Shown piece by piece: positions 40,440 to 51,949 of a stretch of 64,000 nucleotides of DNA. This DNA comes from Malassezia japonica. Its lineage: Eukaryota; Basidiomycota; Malasseziomycetes; Malasseziales; Malasseziaceae. Location: NCBI RefSeq assembly GCF_029542785.1, contig NC_083374.1, forward strand, positions 248,001-312,000, in the 5' to 3' direction. The first letter of the stretch is position 1. Each line of letters opens with the position of its first letter. The notes beneath the pieces are model-generated. The model ran no database searches. It had not been told where the DNA came from and saw nothing but the letters and a program-made list of their open reading frames with translations. Position numbers and translations under genes: made by a program.

Positions 40440-42940
40440 ATGGGTAGGTCCCTTTGTCTGACGATTAGACTCGGACACGACCCGGTCTTCTGAACGCCAA
40501 TCATCATCTAGCAGCACTGCCAGCTCCAGTACTTCGGAGTCTACTCGCAGTTCTACGCGCTCCTCTTCCGAGTCGACCCGCAGCTCGTCGCAGACGCGCT
40601 CTTCTCCCAGTTCGGAGTCCCGCTCCGAACGCAGCACCACGTCCGACTCCGTTCGGCCCACCCGGTCGCCGGTAACGAACCGCACGCCCGTGTCCTCGTC
40701 GGATCGTTCCAGCGAATCGGATTCTTCTTCCTCGACTCAGAGCTCGCGCTCCACTCGCAGCAGCCACTCTTCTTCGTCTACCATGGACTCATCCTCCTCG
40801 GACAGCTCTTCCAGGTACGTATGAGCGCATCCGCGTAGGACCCCGCTTACACGGGAGCCGTACGCGGTCTATCAGTTCGACGCGCTCCTCATCGTCCCCT
40901 TCGAGCACATACTCATCCAGCAGCCCTTCTAGTTCACCCGAATCGTCGTCCTCGTCGCGTACCCGCACGACCACGGGCGGCGGCGGAAACGGCGGCCAGT
41001 CGCCGACAAGCGACGACAACTCGCCCTCCAGCTCGCCGACTAGGGGCAACGGCGGTGGCGGTAGCACCTCGCCGAGCTCGAGCCCCACGGACTCGCCGAC
41101 CTCGAACGGAAACGGCGGCGGCGAAAGCACCTCGCCGAGCTCAAGCCCTACGGACTCTCCGACCTCGAACGGAAACGGCGGCGGCGGAAGCACTTCGCCG
41201 AGCTCGAGCCCCACGGACTCTCCGACCTCGAACGGAAACGGCGGCGGTGGAAGCACCTCGCCGAGCTCGAGCCCGACCAGCAGCAGCGACACTAGCAGCA
41301 GCGACAATAACAACAACAGCAGCAGCAGCGGCGGCGACAACAGCAGCAGCAGCAGCAGCAGCGGCGGCGCCGGTGCTGGCGGTGCGAGCAGCTCGTCGAA
41401 CTCGGGCCCCACGAGCAGCGAAAACAGCAGCAGCAGCCGCAACAGCGACAGCAGCAGCAGTGGCGGCGCCGGTGGCGACAGCGACTCGTCGGGCGCCCGC
41501 TACTCGACGTCGACGAGCCTGTACGTCTTCACGACGAACGGCACGCCCACGACCTCGTTCTCGTACCACACGACGACGCTGCACCCCCAGGGTCAGCTGA
41601 ACAGTGACCAGAACGACAACAACAGCTACTGGCACGACCACGGCGCTGTCGGTGGTACGTTTGCTGCTGTCGGTATTGTGGCGGTCGGTCTGCTTGCCGC
41701 CCTCGCCTGGTTCCTCTACCGCCGCCAGAAGGCGAAGAAGATGGACGCGGACGTTGTCGCTGCCGCGTCGGCCGCTGCGGCGACGACGCGTACGCCGTTT
41801 GACGACGACGACGAGGACATGGCCGAGGCGGAGCACTACCCCCAGTCGCACAGCGAGGCCGCGCCGTACCACTACTCGCCCGAGGCCGCTGCCTCGCAGC
41901 AGTACTACGAGTCGCCCGGCTACCACGCGCCGAACCACTATGCAAGCACCGAGCTGCCGCGTGCGTTCCCTGCGATGGCCGACGACCCCTACGCGAGCGA
42001 CATTGGCTCGCGCCAGAACGCGATGGAGTACTACTCGAACACGAGCGTCGGCAACGGTGCCTCGGAGCGCGGCGCGTACTCCAACGTTCCCAGCGACTCG
42101 CAGTTCTCGTACAACCAGCCGCTGTACGAGTCTGTGCCCGGCGCGCCGCCTGCGGTCGCCGGCGCGGCTGCTGCGTACCAGAACCCCTTCCAGGCGCCGA
42201 GCGAGGCGTACTCGGAGCATTCGAGTGTTCCCCAGCGCGTGCCGACGATGCAGTCGGCGCACGCCTCCGAGCGCACCTCGACCTCGAATGACTACGACAT
42301 TGCGCCAAGCCAAGTGAGCCATGCGTCGCAGTACACCGCTGCACCCGAGTTCCACGACTCGGCGCTGGCGTACGCGGCGCCGGCTGCGGCTGCCCCGGCT
42401 GCGGCGGCTGCCCCGATGGCCATCACGACGGCCGACCAGTCGGCCGACATTACGCGTGCTGCTGCGCCGATCTCGCCGACGGGCGGTGCGGCGTACCTCG
42501 GTGCGCCGATCGACAGCGCCGGGCCTCCGTCGTACGTGGCCGGCCCCTCTGCACCGGTCGTCTCGGACGAAAAGACGGCGAGCGGTGTGGGCCGCGCCTC
42601 TGAAAAGTCTGGTGCGGGCTTTGTTCCGGAGCCCGCGCAGCTGGTGCAGTTTGGCCACCCCTCGCCCGACGCGCAGGCCGGCCCGAAGCAGCCCTTTAGC
42701 GACCACGAGGGCCAGAGCCAGGCGGACCACGGCGACTGGGACCCTCCTGCGCTGTCTAGCGCGTGGTTCCCGAGCGGAACGCACACCCAGCCCTCGGCGC
42801 TGTCCGAGGCGCCAGTGGCGCAGTACCCCACGCACGCCGTGCACCGCATGAGCGATGTCCCCGAGGCAGAGACCGCTTCGGTGGAGCACGCGCCTGCGCG
42901 GCTCACGGTACGCAACCCGTCCCCCGAAGACAATGAGTAA
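40440..42940 (+). CDS. Ser-rich single-pass membrane protein (sensor/mucin-like)
   Basis: Proposed exons 40440-40443, 40469-40814 and 40858-42940, 810 residues. Nearly all of the first 380 residues are Ser/Thr/Gly/Asn-rich, including 63-bp repeats. One membrane helix follows (about 383-405, FAAVGIVAVGLLAALAWFLY) with a basic stop-transfer RRQKAKK, then a cytosolic tail of about 400 residues rich in Tyr, Ser, Pro and Ala. This is the layout of fungal wall-stress sensors (Mid2/Wsc type) and surface mucins. There is no obvious N-terminal signal peptide, so either the single helix serves as anchor or an upstream exon was missed. The 4-nt first exon with a 25-nt intron, and the second acceptor (40857 or 40875, both in frame), are uncertain. 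The region from 41400 to the stop is secure. Confidence 0.68.
41041..41280 (+). repeat. 63-bp coding tandem repeat
   Basis: Three full copies and one partial copy of a 63-bp unit coding GNGGGGSTSPSSSP plus TDSPTSN, inside the Ser-rich extracellular part of the membrane protein. Copy 2 has Glu in place of one Gly. Followed by agc-rich trinucleotide runs. Copy number is likely to differ between strains. Confidence 0.9.
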
Positions 42941-43004
42941 GATAACCCCGGCTGTGTTGTGCATAGGCACCTGTGTAATGAATTGTATGCCAGGCTACAG
43001 TACA

Positions 43005-43547
43005 CTAAAAGAGCGTCTCCTCGTCGCGGAGATACTCGCCGACGTCGGCCTGGTGGAAGACGATGATGTTGGTCGGGTCCATGTTACGCGTGTCGGTCGT
43101 GGAGCGCGCGGTGACGCCAAAGCCGAGGCCGACGCCGCTCATGCTCAGCACGACGACACCGGCATGCTCGGGGGTATCATCGGTGATGCGCCCAACGTGC
43201 GCCTTCACCACATGGTTGCCGTACAGGAACGGCATCTCGCCGTTCGGCTTGATCCACACCTTGTACCGCGCGTACTGCACGAGATAGTCGAGCGCAGTGA
43301 TATGCAGACGGAACTTGCCCGTCTTGGAGAATTTGCCAAAGCACGTCCCCAGCGACATGAGGTTCGGGCGGGCGATCGACACGGCGAGGCGCATGTTGGC
43401 CTCTGACACATAGTATACACGGTCGCGGTGCAGACGGAAGACGTGCGGATCATCCGGGCGGTCGATCAGATGCACCAGGTTCTTTCCGATATAGTGCGCG
43501 AGCTTCTCAAAAAGCGTCGTCGACTCGGCATCCGTCAGCGGCCGCAT
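43005..43547 (-). CDS. NIP7: 60S ribosome biogenesis factor Nip7
   Basis: Acts in pre-27S rRNA processing and 60S assembly in the nucleolus. Single exon, 180 residues, the standard length. Start [16 protein letters not shown], then [20 protein letters not shown] and [14 protein letters not shown], all near-invariant; the C-terminal half is a PUA RNA-binding domain ([28 protein letters not shown]). The longer open frame upstream of this ATG overlaps UTP14 and was rejected. Shares a 55-bp promoter with UTP14, another ribosome-assembly gene. Confidence 0.97.
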   Translation of the reverse strand: MRPLTDAESTTLFEKLAHYIGKNLVHLIDRPDDPHVFRLHRDRVYYVSEANMRLAVSIARPNLMSLGTCFGKFSKTGKFRLHITALDYLVQYARYKVWIKPNGEMPFLYGNHVVKAHVGRITDDTPEHAGVVVLSMSGVGLGFGVTARSTTDTRNMDPTNIIVFHQADVGEYLRDEETLF

Positions 43548-43602
43548 CGTAGGAGTCGGTAAGCAAATTTTCTGCCACGTGGCCACTTTTTCGACTAGTG
43601 CC

Positions 43603-46092
43603 ATGGTGCGCCGTGGCAAGCCTGCAGCGCGCGGCCGCGCGCCGCAAAGGCCGCAGTACGAGGAGGAAAGCGAGGAGGAGCAGCAGGTGCGCATGCCCAA
43701 GTTCCTCGACGACTCGGACGAGGACCAGGGGTTCGACGGCGAGGACGAGGAAATCGACTCGGACGAGGCGTTTGGCGAGGACGAGGAGGACCTCGCGATC
43801 GAAAAGGACACGGCGCGGGGGGACACGCCGGACGACTTTGAGGAAGATGAGGGCGACGACCTCGTCGCACTCAGTAACCTCTTGGACGGCGGCGAGGACG
43901 TGCACTACCCGTCGGACAGCGACGAGGACGAGGAGTACGACGACGAGGACCTCGACGAGGACCTCGCGGAACTCGTCGCACAGCGCACCAAGCGCGCCGC
44001 CGACGACGCAGAAGCACTCCCTCAGAAGCGCTCGCGCAAGGCGGAACGCAACGAAGTCCTCCCAGAGGGCTCGGACGCGGCCGGCGGACCGGCCAAGCTC
44101 CGCCTCGAGGACCTCGTGTCGAACCTCGGCCAGGACGCGCGTGTCTCGTCGGAAGTGCGCGCACTCCAACAGGCCAATGCGCGGGGGCAGCCCGTCGCGT
44201 CCAAGCGGGGCGGCGGCGCGCTGCATGCGCCGCTGCCAGGCATCCAGCAGGACCGTCTCGACCGCCAGGCGGCCTATGCGCTCTCGCGCGAGGAAGCCCA
44301 GGGCTGGGCACCGACCATCAAGCGCCTGCGCGAGGCAGAGCACCTCTCGTTTCCGCTGCAAAAGCCGGCGCAGCCCGCCGCGCCGAGCAACGCGGGGCTC
44401 ACTGCCTCCTTCACGCCGTCGACTGACATGGAAAAGGACGTGGCGGCGCTCCTCGAGTCGGGCGGCCTCACAGAGAAGCAGATCGCCGAGCAGGAGGGCC
44501 TCGCTATGAAGAACATGGACCCTGCCGAGGTCCAGGCCCGCCAGGCGGAGCTCCGCCGGATGCGCGAGCTCATGTTCCGCATGGAGCAAAAAGCACGCCG
44601 CGCCAACAAGATCAAGAGCAAGACATACCGCCGCGTGCACCGCCGCGAGCGTGAGCGCCTCGCGCAACAGATGGCCGCCGCCCAGGACCTCGAAGACGAC
44701 GACGAGGGCGAGGACGAGGCGTCGCTCAAGGCCGCTCAGGAGCGCGCCAAGGAACGCGCGACGCTCCGCCACAAGAACACGGGCAAGTGGGCCAAGTCGC
44801 ACCTCGGCCGCAACGACGACGCGTCGCAGGAAGCGCGCCTTGCTATTGAAGAGCAGCTGCAGCGTGGCGACGCGCTGCGCCGCCGCATCCACGTCGACGA
44901 CTCGGACGAGGACGAGGACGACTTTGAGGATACCAACGCGTCGCGCGACGCTGCGTTCGACGAGCTCGAGGAGTACGCACAACGCGAGCGCGCACGCGAT
45001 GCACAGACTGAGGCCGAGATGGAAAGGGCAGGCAAGCCCGGCAAGAACGTCTTTCAGATGAAGTTTATGAAGGACGCACGCGACCGGCAGCGGCGCGAGG
45101 CCGACGACTCGATCAATGAGCTGCGCTCTGCGATCGTCGAGGAGGACGACGAGGAGGACGACGAGACGATCCAGCGCGTCGGCCGCACGGGGCGCGCCGT
45201 GTACGGCTCCGGCGCGATTTCCTCGGACGCGGTGCCGACCCGCCCGGCGGCGAGCCACAACGCGCCGAAGCGCACCGCAAGCCAGCCAGCCGAGCGCCCG
45301 GCTGGCGACGCTCCCGAGCGCGCTGCGCATCCCTCTTCTTCGGAAGCCAACCCGTGGCTGACGGGCGAGGCGTCGTCCGCCCTCTCCAAGAAGCAGAATA
45401 GCGTGCTGGTCGGCAAGGACAGCGGCGCGGCGACGCGCGCGGCCCACCGCCAGTCCCGCCACGCCGCACGCGGCGCCGAGGCACGCGACGCCGCGGCCGA
45501 CGATGCCACGCTCGATATCGACCCCTCGACGCACATGGAGCGCGCCGAGGACTCGGACGAGAGCGCGAGCGAGATGGTCGAAGTGACCAAGCACAGCCGC
45601 GGCAAGCGTGGACGCGGCAAGCGGGCTTCGACGCTGATGCCGATGCAGCAGCGCGACCTCGTCGCCGAGGCGTTTGCGGGCGACGACGTGACACTTGACT
45701 TTGCGCGTGAGAAGCAGCGTGCGGTTCGCCAGGACGCGCCGCGCGAAGAGTCCACCGAGCTCCCGGGCTGGGGCGCATGGGGCGGCAAAGGCGCGCGCCG
45801 CAAACCCAAGAAGCACGAGCACGTTCGCAAGCTGCCTGGCCTGGATCCCACGCAGCGCAAGGACCGCGCTATGGACAATGTGATTATCAACGAGCGCCTC
45901 GACAAGAAGGCGGCCAAGTACAAGGCCAAGGACCTGCCTTTCCCTTACACGAGCGCGAGCCAGTACGAGGCAGCGATGCGCCAGCCGATTGGCTCGGAGT
46001 GGAACACACGGACGCAGCACCAGCGCCTGACGCTGCCGCGCGTCACGACCAAGATGGGCCAGCGCATCGACCCGATTCAGCGCAAATTCTAA
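43603..46092 (+). CDS. UTP14: U3 snoRNP / SSU processome component Utp14
   Basis: Needed for 18S rRNA processing, where it activates the helicase Dhr1. Single exon, 829 residues. Very acidic N-terminus ([20 protein letters not shown]), then the Utp14 core: [50 protein letters not shown] [33 protein letters not shown], and the C-terminal [12 protein letters not shown] and [20 protein letters not shown] with [15 protein letters not shown]. The start is the ATG at 43603 ([15 protein letters not shown]). Divergent from NIP7 and convergent with HSP70. Confidence 0.97.
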   Translation: MVRRGKPAARGRAPQRPQYEEESEEEQQVRMPKFLDDSDEDQGFDGEDEEIDSDEAFGEDEEDLAIEKDTARGDTPDDFEEDEGDDLVALSNLLDGGEDVHYPSDSDEDEEYDDEDLDEDLAELVAQRTKRAADDAEALPQKRSRKAERNEVLPEGSDAAGGPAKLRLEDLVSNLGQDARVSSEVRALQQANARGQPVASKRGGGALHAPLPGIQQDRLDRQAAYALSREEAQGWAPTIKRLREAEHLSFPLQKPAQPAAPSNAGLTASFTPSTDMEKDVAALLESGGLTEKQIAEQEGLAMKNMDPAEVQARQAELRRMRELMFRMEQKARRANKIKSKTYRRVHRRERERLAQQMAAAQDLEDDDEGEDEASLKAAQERAKERATLRHKNTGKWAKSHLGRNDDASQEARLAIEEQLQRGDALRRRIHVDDSDEDEDDFEDTNASRDAAFDELEEYAQRERARDAQTEAEMERAGKPGKNVFQMKFMKDARDRQRREADDSINELRSAIVEEDDEEDDETIQRVGRTGRAVYGSGAISSDAVPTRPAASHNAPKRTASQPAERPAGDAPERAAHPSSSEANPWLTGEASSALSKKQNSVLVGKDSGAATRAAHRQSRHAARGAEARDAAADDATLDIDPSTHMERAEDSDESASEMVEVTKHSRGKRGRGKRASTLMPMQQRDLVAEAFAGDDVTLDFAREKQRAVRQDAPREESTELPGWGAWGGKGARRKPKKHEHVRKLPGLDPTQRKDRAMDNVIINERLDKKAAKYKAKDLPFPYTSASQYEAAMRQPIGSEWNTRTQHQRLTLPRVTTKMGQRIDPIQRKF

Positions 46093-46480
46093 TGACATAG
46101 TGCACATACAACAAGAGGGGTGTGGCTACTGAATGGACTTATCGAGCGCAGCGTACTCCCTGTCCACATATGAGCTGATTTCCGTTTGATTTTATTTCCA
46201 CAGCGGGATCCTGCCTTCTATGTAGGGCCAGTTTGGGAGCTTGGGCCACCTCGTGCACATGTGGAGGTAAGTCGGACGTGCCAAGGCGTGGCGGGCGTGG
46301 CGCCCCCGGCCCGGCCATAGTTCCCCCGTTCTGGTTCCGGGTGGCGTCGCGCAAATTTCTGACAAGGCTCGCTGTCCTAGTGCTTAGAGGCAAACAGTTT
46401 TTCAATTCGTCACAAGTCCACTGAATTACAGTATGGGGATATCTCTCGTGCTATAGAATGCGCGCGATTCATCGACGCAA
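46093..46480. other. convergent intergenic, 388 bp
   Basis: Between the 3' ends of UTP14 and the HSP70 gene. It should contain both 3' UTRs. I looked for a tRNA (A and B boxes) and for a small gene and found neither. Confidence 0.5.
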
Positions 46481-48385
46481 TTAGTCGATCTCCTCGACCT
46501 GAGGGCCGTCCTCAGCAGGGGGAGCCTCGCCGCCGGGCGGGGGAGCACCGCCAGCACCGTAGGCCTTCTGCATGATGGGGTTGGCAATCTCCTCAAGCTC
46601 CTTCTGCTTGTCGGTGTACTCGTCAATCGAGCCCTCCTGGGTGTTGTCGAGCCACTCGATGGTCTCGTCAATCGACTTCTTGAGCTTCTCCTTGTCAGCA
46701 GCGTCGAGCTTGCTGGCAAAGGCCTCCTCGTTGAGCGAGTTGCGGAGGTTGTAAGTGTACGACTCGAGGCCGTTCTTGGCCTTGATGCGCTCAGCAGCGG
46801 CCTCGTCCTCAGCCTTGTACTTCTCGGCGTCGGCGACCATGCGCTCAATGTCCTCCTTCGACAGGCGACCCTTGTCGTTGGTGATCGTGATCTTCTCCGA
46901 GCGGCCAGTCGTCTTGTCGGCGGCCGACACGTTCAGGATCGCGTTGGCGTCAACGTCAAAGGTGACCTCAATCTGGGGAACACCGCGGGGCGCCGGGGGA
47001 ATGCCCGAGAGCTCAAACTTGCCGAGGAGGTTGTTGTCCTTGGTGCGGGCACGCTCACCCTCAAACACCTGGATCAACACACCGGGCTGGTTGTCGGCGT
47101 AGGTCGAGAAGACCTCCGACTTCTTGGTGGGCACAGTGGTGTTGCGCTTGATGAGGGGCGTGAAGACACCGCCGGCAGTCTCGATACCCATCGAGAGCGG
47201 GGCAACATCGAGCAGGAGAAGGTCCTGGGTCTTCTCCGAGGTGTCACCGGTAAGGATGGCGGCCTGGACGGCGGCACCGTAGGCAACGGCCTCGTCGGGG
47301 TTGATCGACTTGTTCAGCTCGCGGCCGTTGAAGAAGTCACGGAGGAGCTTCTGGACACGGGGAATACGGGTCGAACCACCGACCAGGACAATCTCGTTGA
47401 CTTGCGCCTTGTCGATCTTGGCGTCGCGGAGCACCTTCTCGACGGGCTCAAGCGTGTGCTGGAAGAGGTCACCACAGAGCTCCTCGAAGCGAGCACGGGT
47501 GATCGAGGTGTAGAAGTCGATACCCTCAAAGAGCGAGTCAATCTCGATCGAGGTCTGGGCGGCGGACGAGAGGGTGCGCTTGGCACGCTCAGCGGCAGTG
47601 CGCAGACGACGGAGCGAACGCGCGTTGGTGGTCAGGTCCTTCTTGTTCTTGCGCTTGAACTCCTGGACAAAGAAGTTGACAAGGCGGTTGTCAAAGTCCT
47701 CACCACCAAGGTGGGTGTCACCGGCAGTCGACTTGACCTCAAAGATGCCCTCCTCAATGGTCAGGAGCGACACATCGAAAGTACCACCACCCAGGTCAAA
47801 GATGAGGACGTTCTTCTCAGCCTCGTTCTTCTTGTCGAGACCGTAGGCAATGGCGGCCGCGGTGGGCTCGTTAATGATACGGAGGACGTTGAGGCCAGCA
47901 ATCACACCGGCGTCCTTGGTAGCCTGACGCTGCGAGTCGTTGAAGTAGGCAGGGACAGTGACGACGGCATCCTTGACGTCGCCACCGAGGTAGGCCTCGG
48001 CGATCTCGCGCATCTTGAGGAGGACCATGGACGAGATCTCCTCGGGAGTGAAGAGCTTCTCCTCACCCTTGTACTCGACCTGGATGACGGGCTTGCCATC
48101 GCGGTCGATGACCTTGAAAGGCCAGTGCTTCATGTCCGACTGGACGTCCGAGTCGGAGAACTTGCGGCCAATGAGACGCTTGGCGTCAAAGACCGTGTTG
48201 TGGGGGTTCATCGCCACCTGGTTCTTGGCGGCGTCACCAATCAGGCGCTCCGTGTCGGTGAAGGCGACGTACGACGGGGTCGTACGGTTGCCCTGGTCAT
48301 TCGCAATGACCTCGACACGGTCGTTCTGCCAGACGGCGACACACGAATAGGTAGTACCCAGATCAATACCAACAGCCTTGGTCAT
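46481..48385 (-). CDS. SSA1: cytosolic Hsp70 (Ssa type)
   Basis: ATP-driven chaperone for folding and import of proteins. Single exon, 634 residues. All Hsp70 signatures are present: [54 protein letters not shown] and [20 protein letters not shown]. The substrate domain starts near [20 protein letters not shown]. The C-terminus is Gly/Pro-rich and ends VEEID in place of the usual EEVD that docks TPR co-chaperones. Codon choice is strongly restricted, as expected for a highly expressed gene. The upstream region has a TATA box and a candidate heat-shock element. No ER signal or KDEL, so it is the cytosolic form. Confidence 0.98.
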   Translation of the reverse strand: MTKAVGIDLGTTYSCVAVWQNDRVEVIANDQGNRTTPSYVAFTDTERLIGDAAKNQVAMNPHNTVFDAKRLIGRKFSDSDVQSDMKHWPFKVIDRDGKPVIQVEYKGEEKLFTPEEISSMVLLKMREIAEAYLGGDVKDAVVTVPAYFNDSQRQATKDAGVIAGLNVLRIINEPTAAAIAYGLDKKNEAEKNVLIFDLGGGTFDVSLLTIEEGIFEVKSTAGDTHLGGEDFDNRLVNFFVQEFKRKNKKDLTTNARSLRRLRTAAERAKRTLSSAAQTSIEIDSLFEGIDFYTSITRARFEELCGDLFQHTLEPVEKVLRDAKIDKAQVNEIVLVGGSTRIPRVQKLLRDFFNGRELNKSINPDEAVAYGAAVQAAILTGDTSEKTQDLLLLDVAPLSMGIETAGGVFTPLIKRNTTVPTKKSEVFSTYADNQPGVLIQVFEGERARTKDNNLLGKFELSGIPPAPRGVPQIEVTFDVDANAILNVSAADKTTGRSEKITITNDKGRLSKEDIERMVADAEKYKAEDEAAAERIKAKNGLESYTYNLRNSLNEEAFASKLDAADKEKLKKSIDETIEWLDNTQEGSIDEYTDKQKELEEIANPIMQKAYGAGGAPPPGGEAPPAEDGPQVEEID

Positions 48386-48429
48386 GATTTCAGATCTTAT
48401 GAAGAGAGGAGGTGGGCCGTCCCCCCCTT

Positions 48430-48512
48430 ATTTTATATCTGCAGCTGTGGTCGGACCCAGCCACGGGGCCGCCTCCACGCATCCGCCAGCACCCAGTAGA
48501 ATGCTCAGGAAA
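48430..48512 (-). promoter_or_regulatory. HSP70 core promoter: TATA box and possible heat-shock element
   Basis: On the minus strand a TATAAAA lies at 48436-48430, 45 bp before the HSP70 start. About 115-125 bp before the start, two GAA units in the same direction on the plus strand (48498-48502 and 48508-48512) have 10-bp spacing, the arrangement of a gap-type heat-shock element. The TATA box is convincing; the HSE is a weak match with only two units. Confidence 0.5.
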
Positions 48513-48670
48513 GATTCGTCGCGTTTCCTTGCCCTTCTTCGACCTCCACTTTTTTAGCCATGTGGCTCGAATTATTCGCCCATCTACACGACAATCCTGC
48601 GGAACACGACCGATTACGTGAGCTGCCCGATTCCATTCGGTTCCAGCGATTTCGGTATGACCTCATCCGA

Positions 48671-50470
48671 TCACGGCAGCGGCAGGGGCTTGCGCTGCGT
48701 GGCGAGCAACACATTGTTCATCCGACTCGCGTTGCGCACGAACCAGTCGCCGTACCGGCGGCCAATGCGCGCCTCGGCGATGTGCACCATATCCGTGTCA
48801 ATAGCAAATTGAAGATCGCTCGTGTTGATCACCTCGCCCTCGAGCAGACCGCCCTCGGTCCACTTGAAGTTGCGCGTGCTGTTCTTGAGCACCATCATCA
48901 TCTCGACCACCTCCTCGTCGTCGACGTCGAGGAAGCCCGCAAGCTTGTCCGTGCCAAGCGACGTGTACAGGCGGAGGAACGAGCGGATGTGCACATTCGA
49001 CAGCTGCGCCTTGACGTCCGACAGGAAGATCTTCAGCTGGTGTTGCACCGGATCCAGGGGCGGGTTCTGCATGTAGGCTTTGAGCGCCTCCGCATCGTGG
49101 TAGGGGGGCGGGTTGCAGCTGATAAACTTGGGGCACGCGTAGAGGAACAGCTCCTGGTAGGCATTCAGCGCGTCGGCGTCGCCCTTGGTCATCTTGGAGT
49201 ACTGCTCGCCGTACTTTTCGCGCATGGCCGTCTGCACGTTCTCGTCGAGACGCGTCGGGCACAGCGAACAGCAGATCGCCAGGAGCGCGTACATCCGGTC
49301 GGCCATCTTGTTAATCAGGTCGTACTGGTAGCTGCGCGTGTGGTACTGGCGCAGGCGCATCACAAACACGAGAATGTGCGAGTAGGCGCGGATGGCATCC
49401 GGGTAGCGGCGCATCATCATGTACGCAAAGCCGACGTAGTAGTAGGCGGTGACATGGCACGCCGTCACACGGTTCAAGAAGCCGCTCTTCTTGTTCAGGT
49501 TAATGTGGTCGAGCATCTTGAGCGCGAGCGTGTAGTCACCCAGGAGCACGTGGACGCGCAGCAGGCCGATGATGCTAAAGTAGCCGAGCGTCTTGTACAG
49601 CGCGCGCGAGCCAAACTCGCCCGCGACCTCCTCCGGTTCCTTGCCCTCGTCGCTCGCGATGAGCTGCTCGGTGATCTTGGACTTTTGGATGAGCGAGTAG
49701 AGCACGTTGAGCACGCTGTATGCGCTCCACACGCCGCTGTCCTGGAGGAGCTGCAGCTCAGATTCGGACTTGTTCGAGACCTTGGAACGCCACTGCGAGT
49801 AGGACTGGAACTGGTAGATGAACTCGTCCGTAATATCCCAGAGCCACTGCACGGGAAGCTCGAGCGAGACCGGGCCCTCGGAGTTCAGGACGTAGTTGAA
49901 AAAGTCGCAGTAGTTATCGTACGACTGGAAGCGGTCCTCGCCGTCGGGCGTCAGGCGCGAGTAGACGTGGCGGTACCACAGCTCACGGTACAGCAGTAAG
50001 AACTTTTGGTCGTCGCCGACAAGCGGCGAGATGATCTCCGCGTCGGGCCACTCGCTGCGTTGGTAGAACTTTTCGGTAAGGCGGTTCCAGTGCGACTCGT
50101 ACGCGTTGCTGATGTCAATCACCGAGTTGTTCGCAATGGCCTGCTGAAACAGGGTCAGGTACTTGCGGACCTGCTCGGGAATCGCGGCCTGCGCGGCGGC
50201 GACCTGCTGAGCGTCCAAAGGCTGCGATGCGTCTGCCGTTAGCCATAATCACGTACTCTGCTGGAGCGTCTCAGAAATCGTGTACTCGTCGCCGTTGGCG
50301 TTGCTAAACTGGGAGCCGTACTGGCCGACCCCGAGGTCGACGTCGTCCCCGAGCTCCTCATCGCCAAACTCTTCTTCCTCACCGGCAAAGAGGGGGCGTT
50401 GGTGCTGCAACGAGGTACTCTGGGCCTCGTGCTGGCCTTCAGGCACCGGCTGCGACGCGGCTGCCGACAT
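48671..50470 (-). CDS. translation initiation factor eIF3 subunit l
   Basis: Subunit of the eIF3 complex that loads mRNA on the 40S ribosome; present in many fungi but absent from budding yeast. Exons 50470-50257 and 50232-48671 give 591 residues; the intron is 24 nt (50233-50256, GTACGT...GGCTAACGGCAG). Exon 1 codes an acidic N-terminus (EEEEFGDEELGDDVDLG); exon 2 carries the family core: SHWNRLTEKFYQRSEWPDAE, LLYRELWYRHVYSRL, YDNYCDFFNYVLN, FSIIGLLRVHVLLGDYTLAL and a PCI-type end. The two parts also look like separate open frames, but the exon 2 frame has no ATG at its head and splicing joins them cleanly. Confidence 0.95.
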
Positions 50471-50572
50471 GATAATGGGGAAAAGCGCGAGGATCGCCGG
50501 GGCGTGCGTGCGTTGGGTTTTCTTCCGGTGTCACGTGTTTAGGCGGTCAGTGCACAGTGGGCTATGGTACAG

Positions 50573-51178
50573 CTAGAGATAGACAATGAGAAGGGTGATC
50601 GCGATCTCGACCAAGAGGATAAAGAGGGTACTAAACGCAACGACGTTGCCGGCCGTGTGGAAGCGCGGGAGGAGCAGGTAGTCGTGGTCGTCGGCCGTAG
50701 TGTCGTCCGGCGGCGGCGCCCCTTGCTGTGCGTCGTGCGGCGCGCCGCGGGCCACCGCCGCGGCCTCGCGCGCCTCTTCGACGCGCATATTGTGCGCCTT
50801 GCGCAGGTCGACCATCTCGTTCACCTTCTCCTCGTACTGCATCGTCATGCGGTACCGCAGCGCGGCGGTAATAAATAGCCCGACGGCCAGCACGCAGTTC
50901 GCGAGACCAATCCAGAAGAACTCTTTCTGGAAAAGGCGCATCACGGTCAGCGCAAAAGTGAGCTGGCCGAGCGCGGTGCGCACATAGGCGCCATCAAAGG
51001 TGCGCTGCGACGCGCTGCGTCAACGAAGCGCGACGTACCGTAGATCAAGTCGCTCTGTCTGGTTCAGCAGCTTGTGTGGGTGCCGCACCGGCTCCCTACG
51101 CTTCCTGAACGGAAGCAGGATCCGCGCAAACCCCTGGCTGATCTGGTACACACGGCCTTCCCCGCCGGCGGCCGCCAT
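50573..51178 (-). CDS. DUF202-domain membrane protein
   Basis: Exons 51178-51039 and 51014-50573, 193 residues; the 24-nt intron (51015-51038) contains a stop. The spliced block ASQRTFDGAYVRTALGQLTF is the start of the DUF202 domain, followed by LFQKEFFWIGLANCVLAVGLF and, after an insert of roughly 60 polar residues, VVAFSTLFILLVEIAITLLIVY. Three membrane segments are predicted. Related domains occur in the Vtc1-type vacuolar transporter chaperone and in uncharacterised fungal proteins. Location and function are not known. Divergent from the p24 gene, 76 bp apart. Confidence 0.82.
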
Positions 51179-51254
51179 GGTGGAGGTAGTCACGTGAATC
51201 ACACCCCGGCGGCGGTGCGCCGCTCCTGCCTTGCTGTTTGCACGGGGCACGCGA

Positions 51255-51911
51255 ATGAGTCCTTTGTGGCTGGTCCTGTTTGTGCTCGCGCTCGCGCGCA
51301 GCGTGTGCTCTCTCTACTTCTACTTTGAGGCGGGGCAGAGCAAATGCTTCTACGAACAGCTGCCGCTCGACACGATCGTCGTGGCGCACTACTACACGGA
51401 AGAATGGGACGACGTGCAGTCCCACTATGATATACCCACCGACCTCGACATTGGTGTTGTGGTGAAGCACATCGAATCGGAGCATGTGCTGGTTTCTGCG
51501 CGTGGCAAGCCGGAAGGCAAGTTCGCCTTCACCTCCCACGAGGCCGGCAACCACGAGATCTGCGTCCAGACCGAGTACCACGGCTCGCGCATGAAGAACG
51601 GCAGCCTGCCCGAGGTGCGCATGCACCTCGAGGTGGTGCTTGGCGACTCGCACCGGCCAAATACCGAGGCGGACCGCGAGCACTCGAGCGACCTCTTGTC
51701 GCGCGCCCGTGGCCTGAATGCCAAGATGCGCGACCTGCGCAAGGAGCAGCAGTACCAGCGCGAGCGCGAGATGAAGTTCCGCGACCTGAGCGAGGCCACC
51801 AACGCGCGCGCCTTTTGGTGCATCCTCGTGCAGATCTGTACGCTGATCGCAGCGTGCATCTGGCAGCTGAGCAACCTGCGGACGTTCTTTGAGGACAAAA
51901 AGCTGAGGTAG
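51255..51911 (+). CDS. p24 (emp24/gp25L) family cargo receptor
   Basis: Type I membrane protein of COPII/COPI vesicles that sorts cargo, notably GPI proteins, between ER and Golgi. Single exon, 218 residues: signal peptide SPLWLVLFVLALARSVCSLY, a luminal GOLD domain with the paired cysteines (GQSKCFYEQL and HEICVQT), a coiled-coil region (LLSRARGLNAKMRDLRKEQQYQ), one membrane helix (AFWCILVQICTLIAACIWQL) and a short tail ending FFEDKKLR. The FF and KK signals in the tail bind COPII and COPI coats. Tail and length fit the Erp1/Erp5 (alpha) branch best. Confidence 0.94.
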   Translation: MSPLWLVLFVLALARSVCSLYFYFEAGQSKCFYEQLPLDTIVVAHYYTEEWDDVQSHYDIPTDLDIGVVVKHIESEHVLVSARGKPEGKFAFTSHEAGNHEICVQTEYHGSRMKNGSLPEVRMHLEVVLGDSHRPNTEADREHSSDLLSRARGLNAKMRDLRKEQQYQREREMKFRDLSEATNARAFWCILVQICTLIAACIWQLSNLRTFFEDKKLR

Positions 51912-51949
51912 TTGCGCCGGGGCACAATATACATGATGCTACTGTACAA

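Noticed and set aside
43507..46107. 866-codon minus-strand open frame opposite UTP14
   Set aside because: Same antisense effect; UTP14 is clearly recognised on the plus strand.
46093..46480. tRNA or small gene between UTP14 and HSP70
   Set aside because: No convincing A and B box pair or cloverleaf, and the one minus-strand frame (46139-46405) has no coding character.
50249..50470. Separate small acidic protein upstream of eIF3l
   Set aside because: A 24-nt intron joins it in frame to the eIF3l core, which otherwise lacks a start codon.
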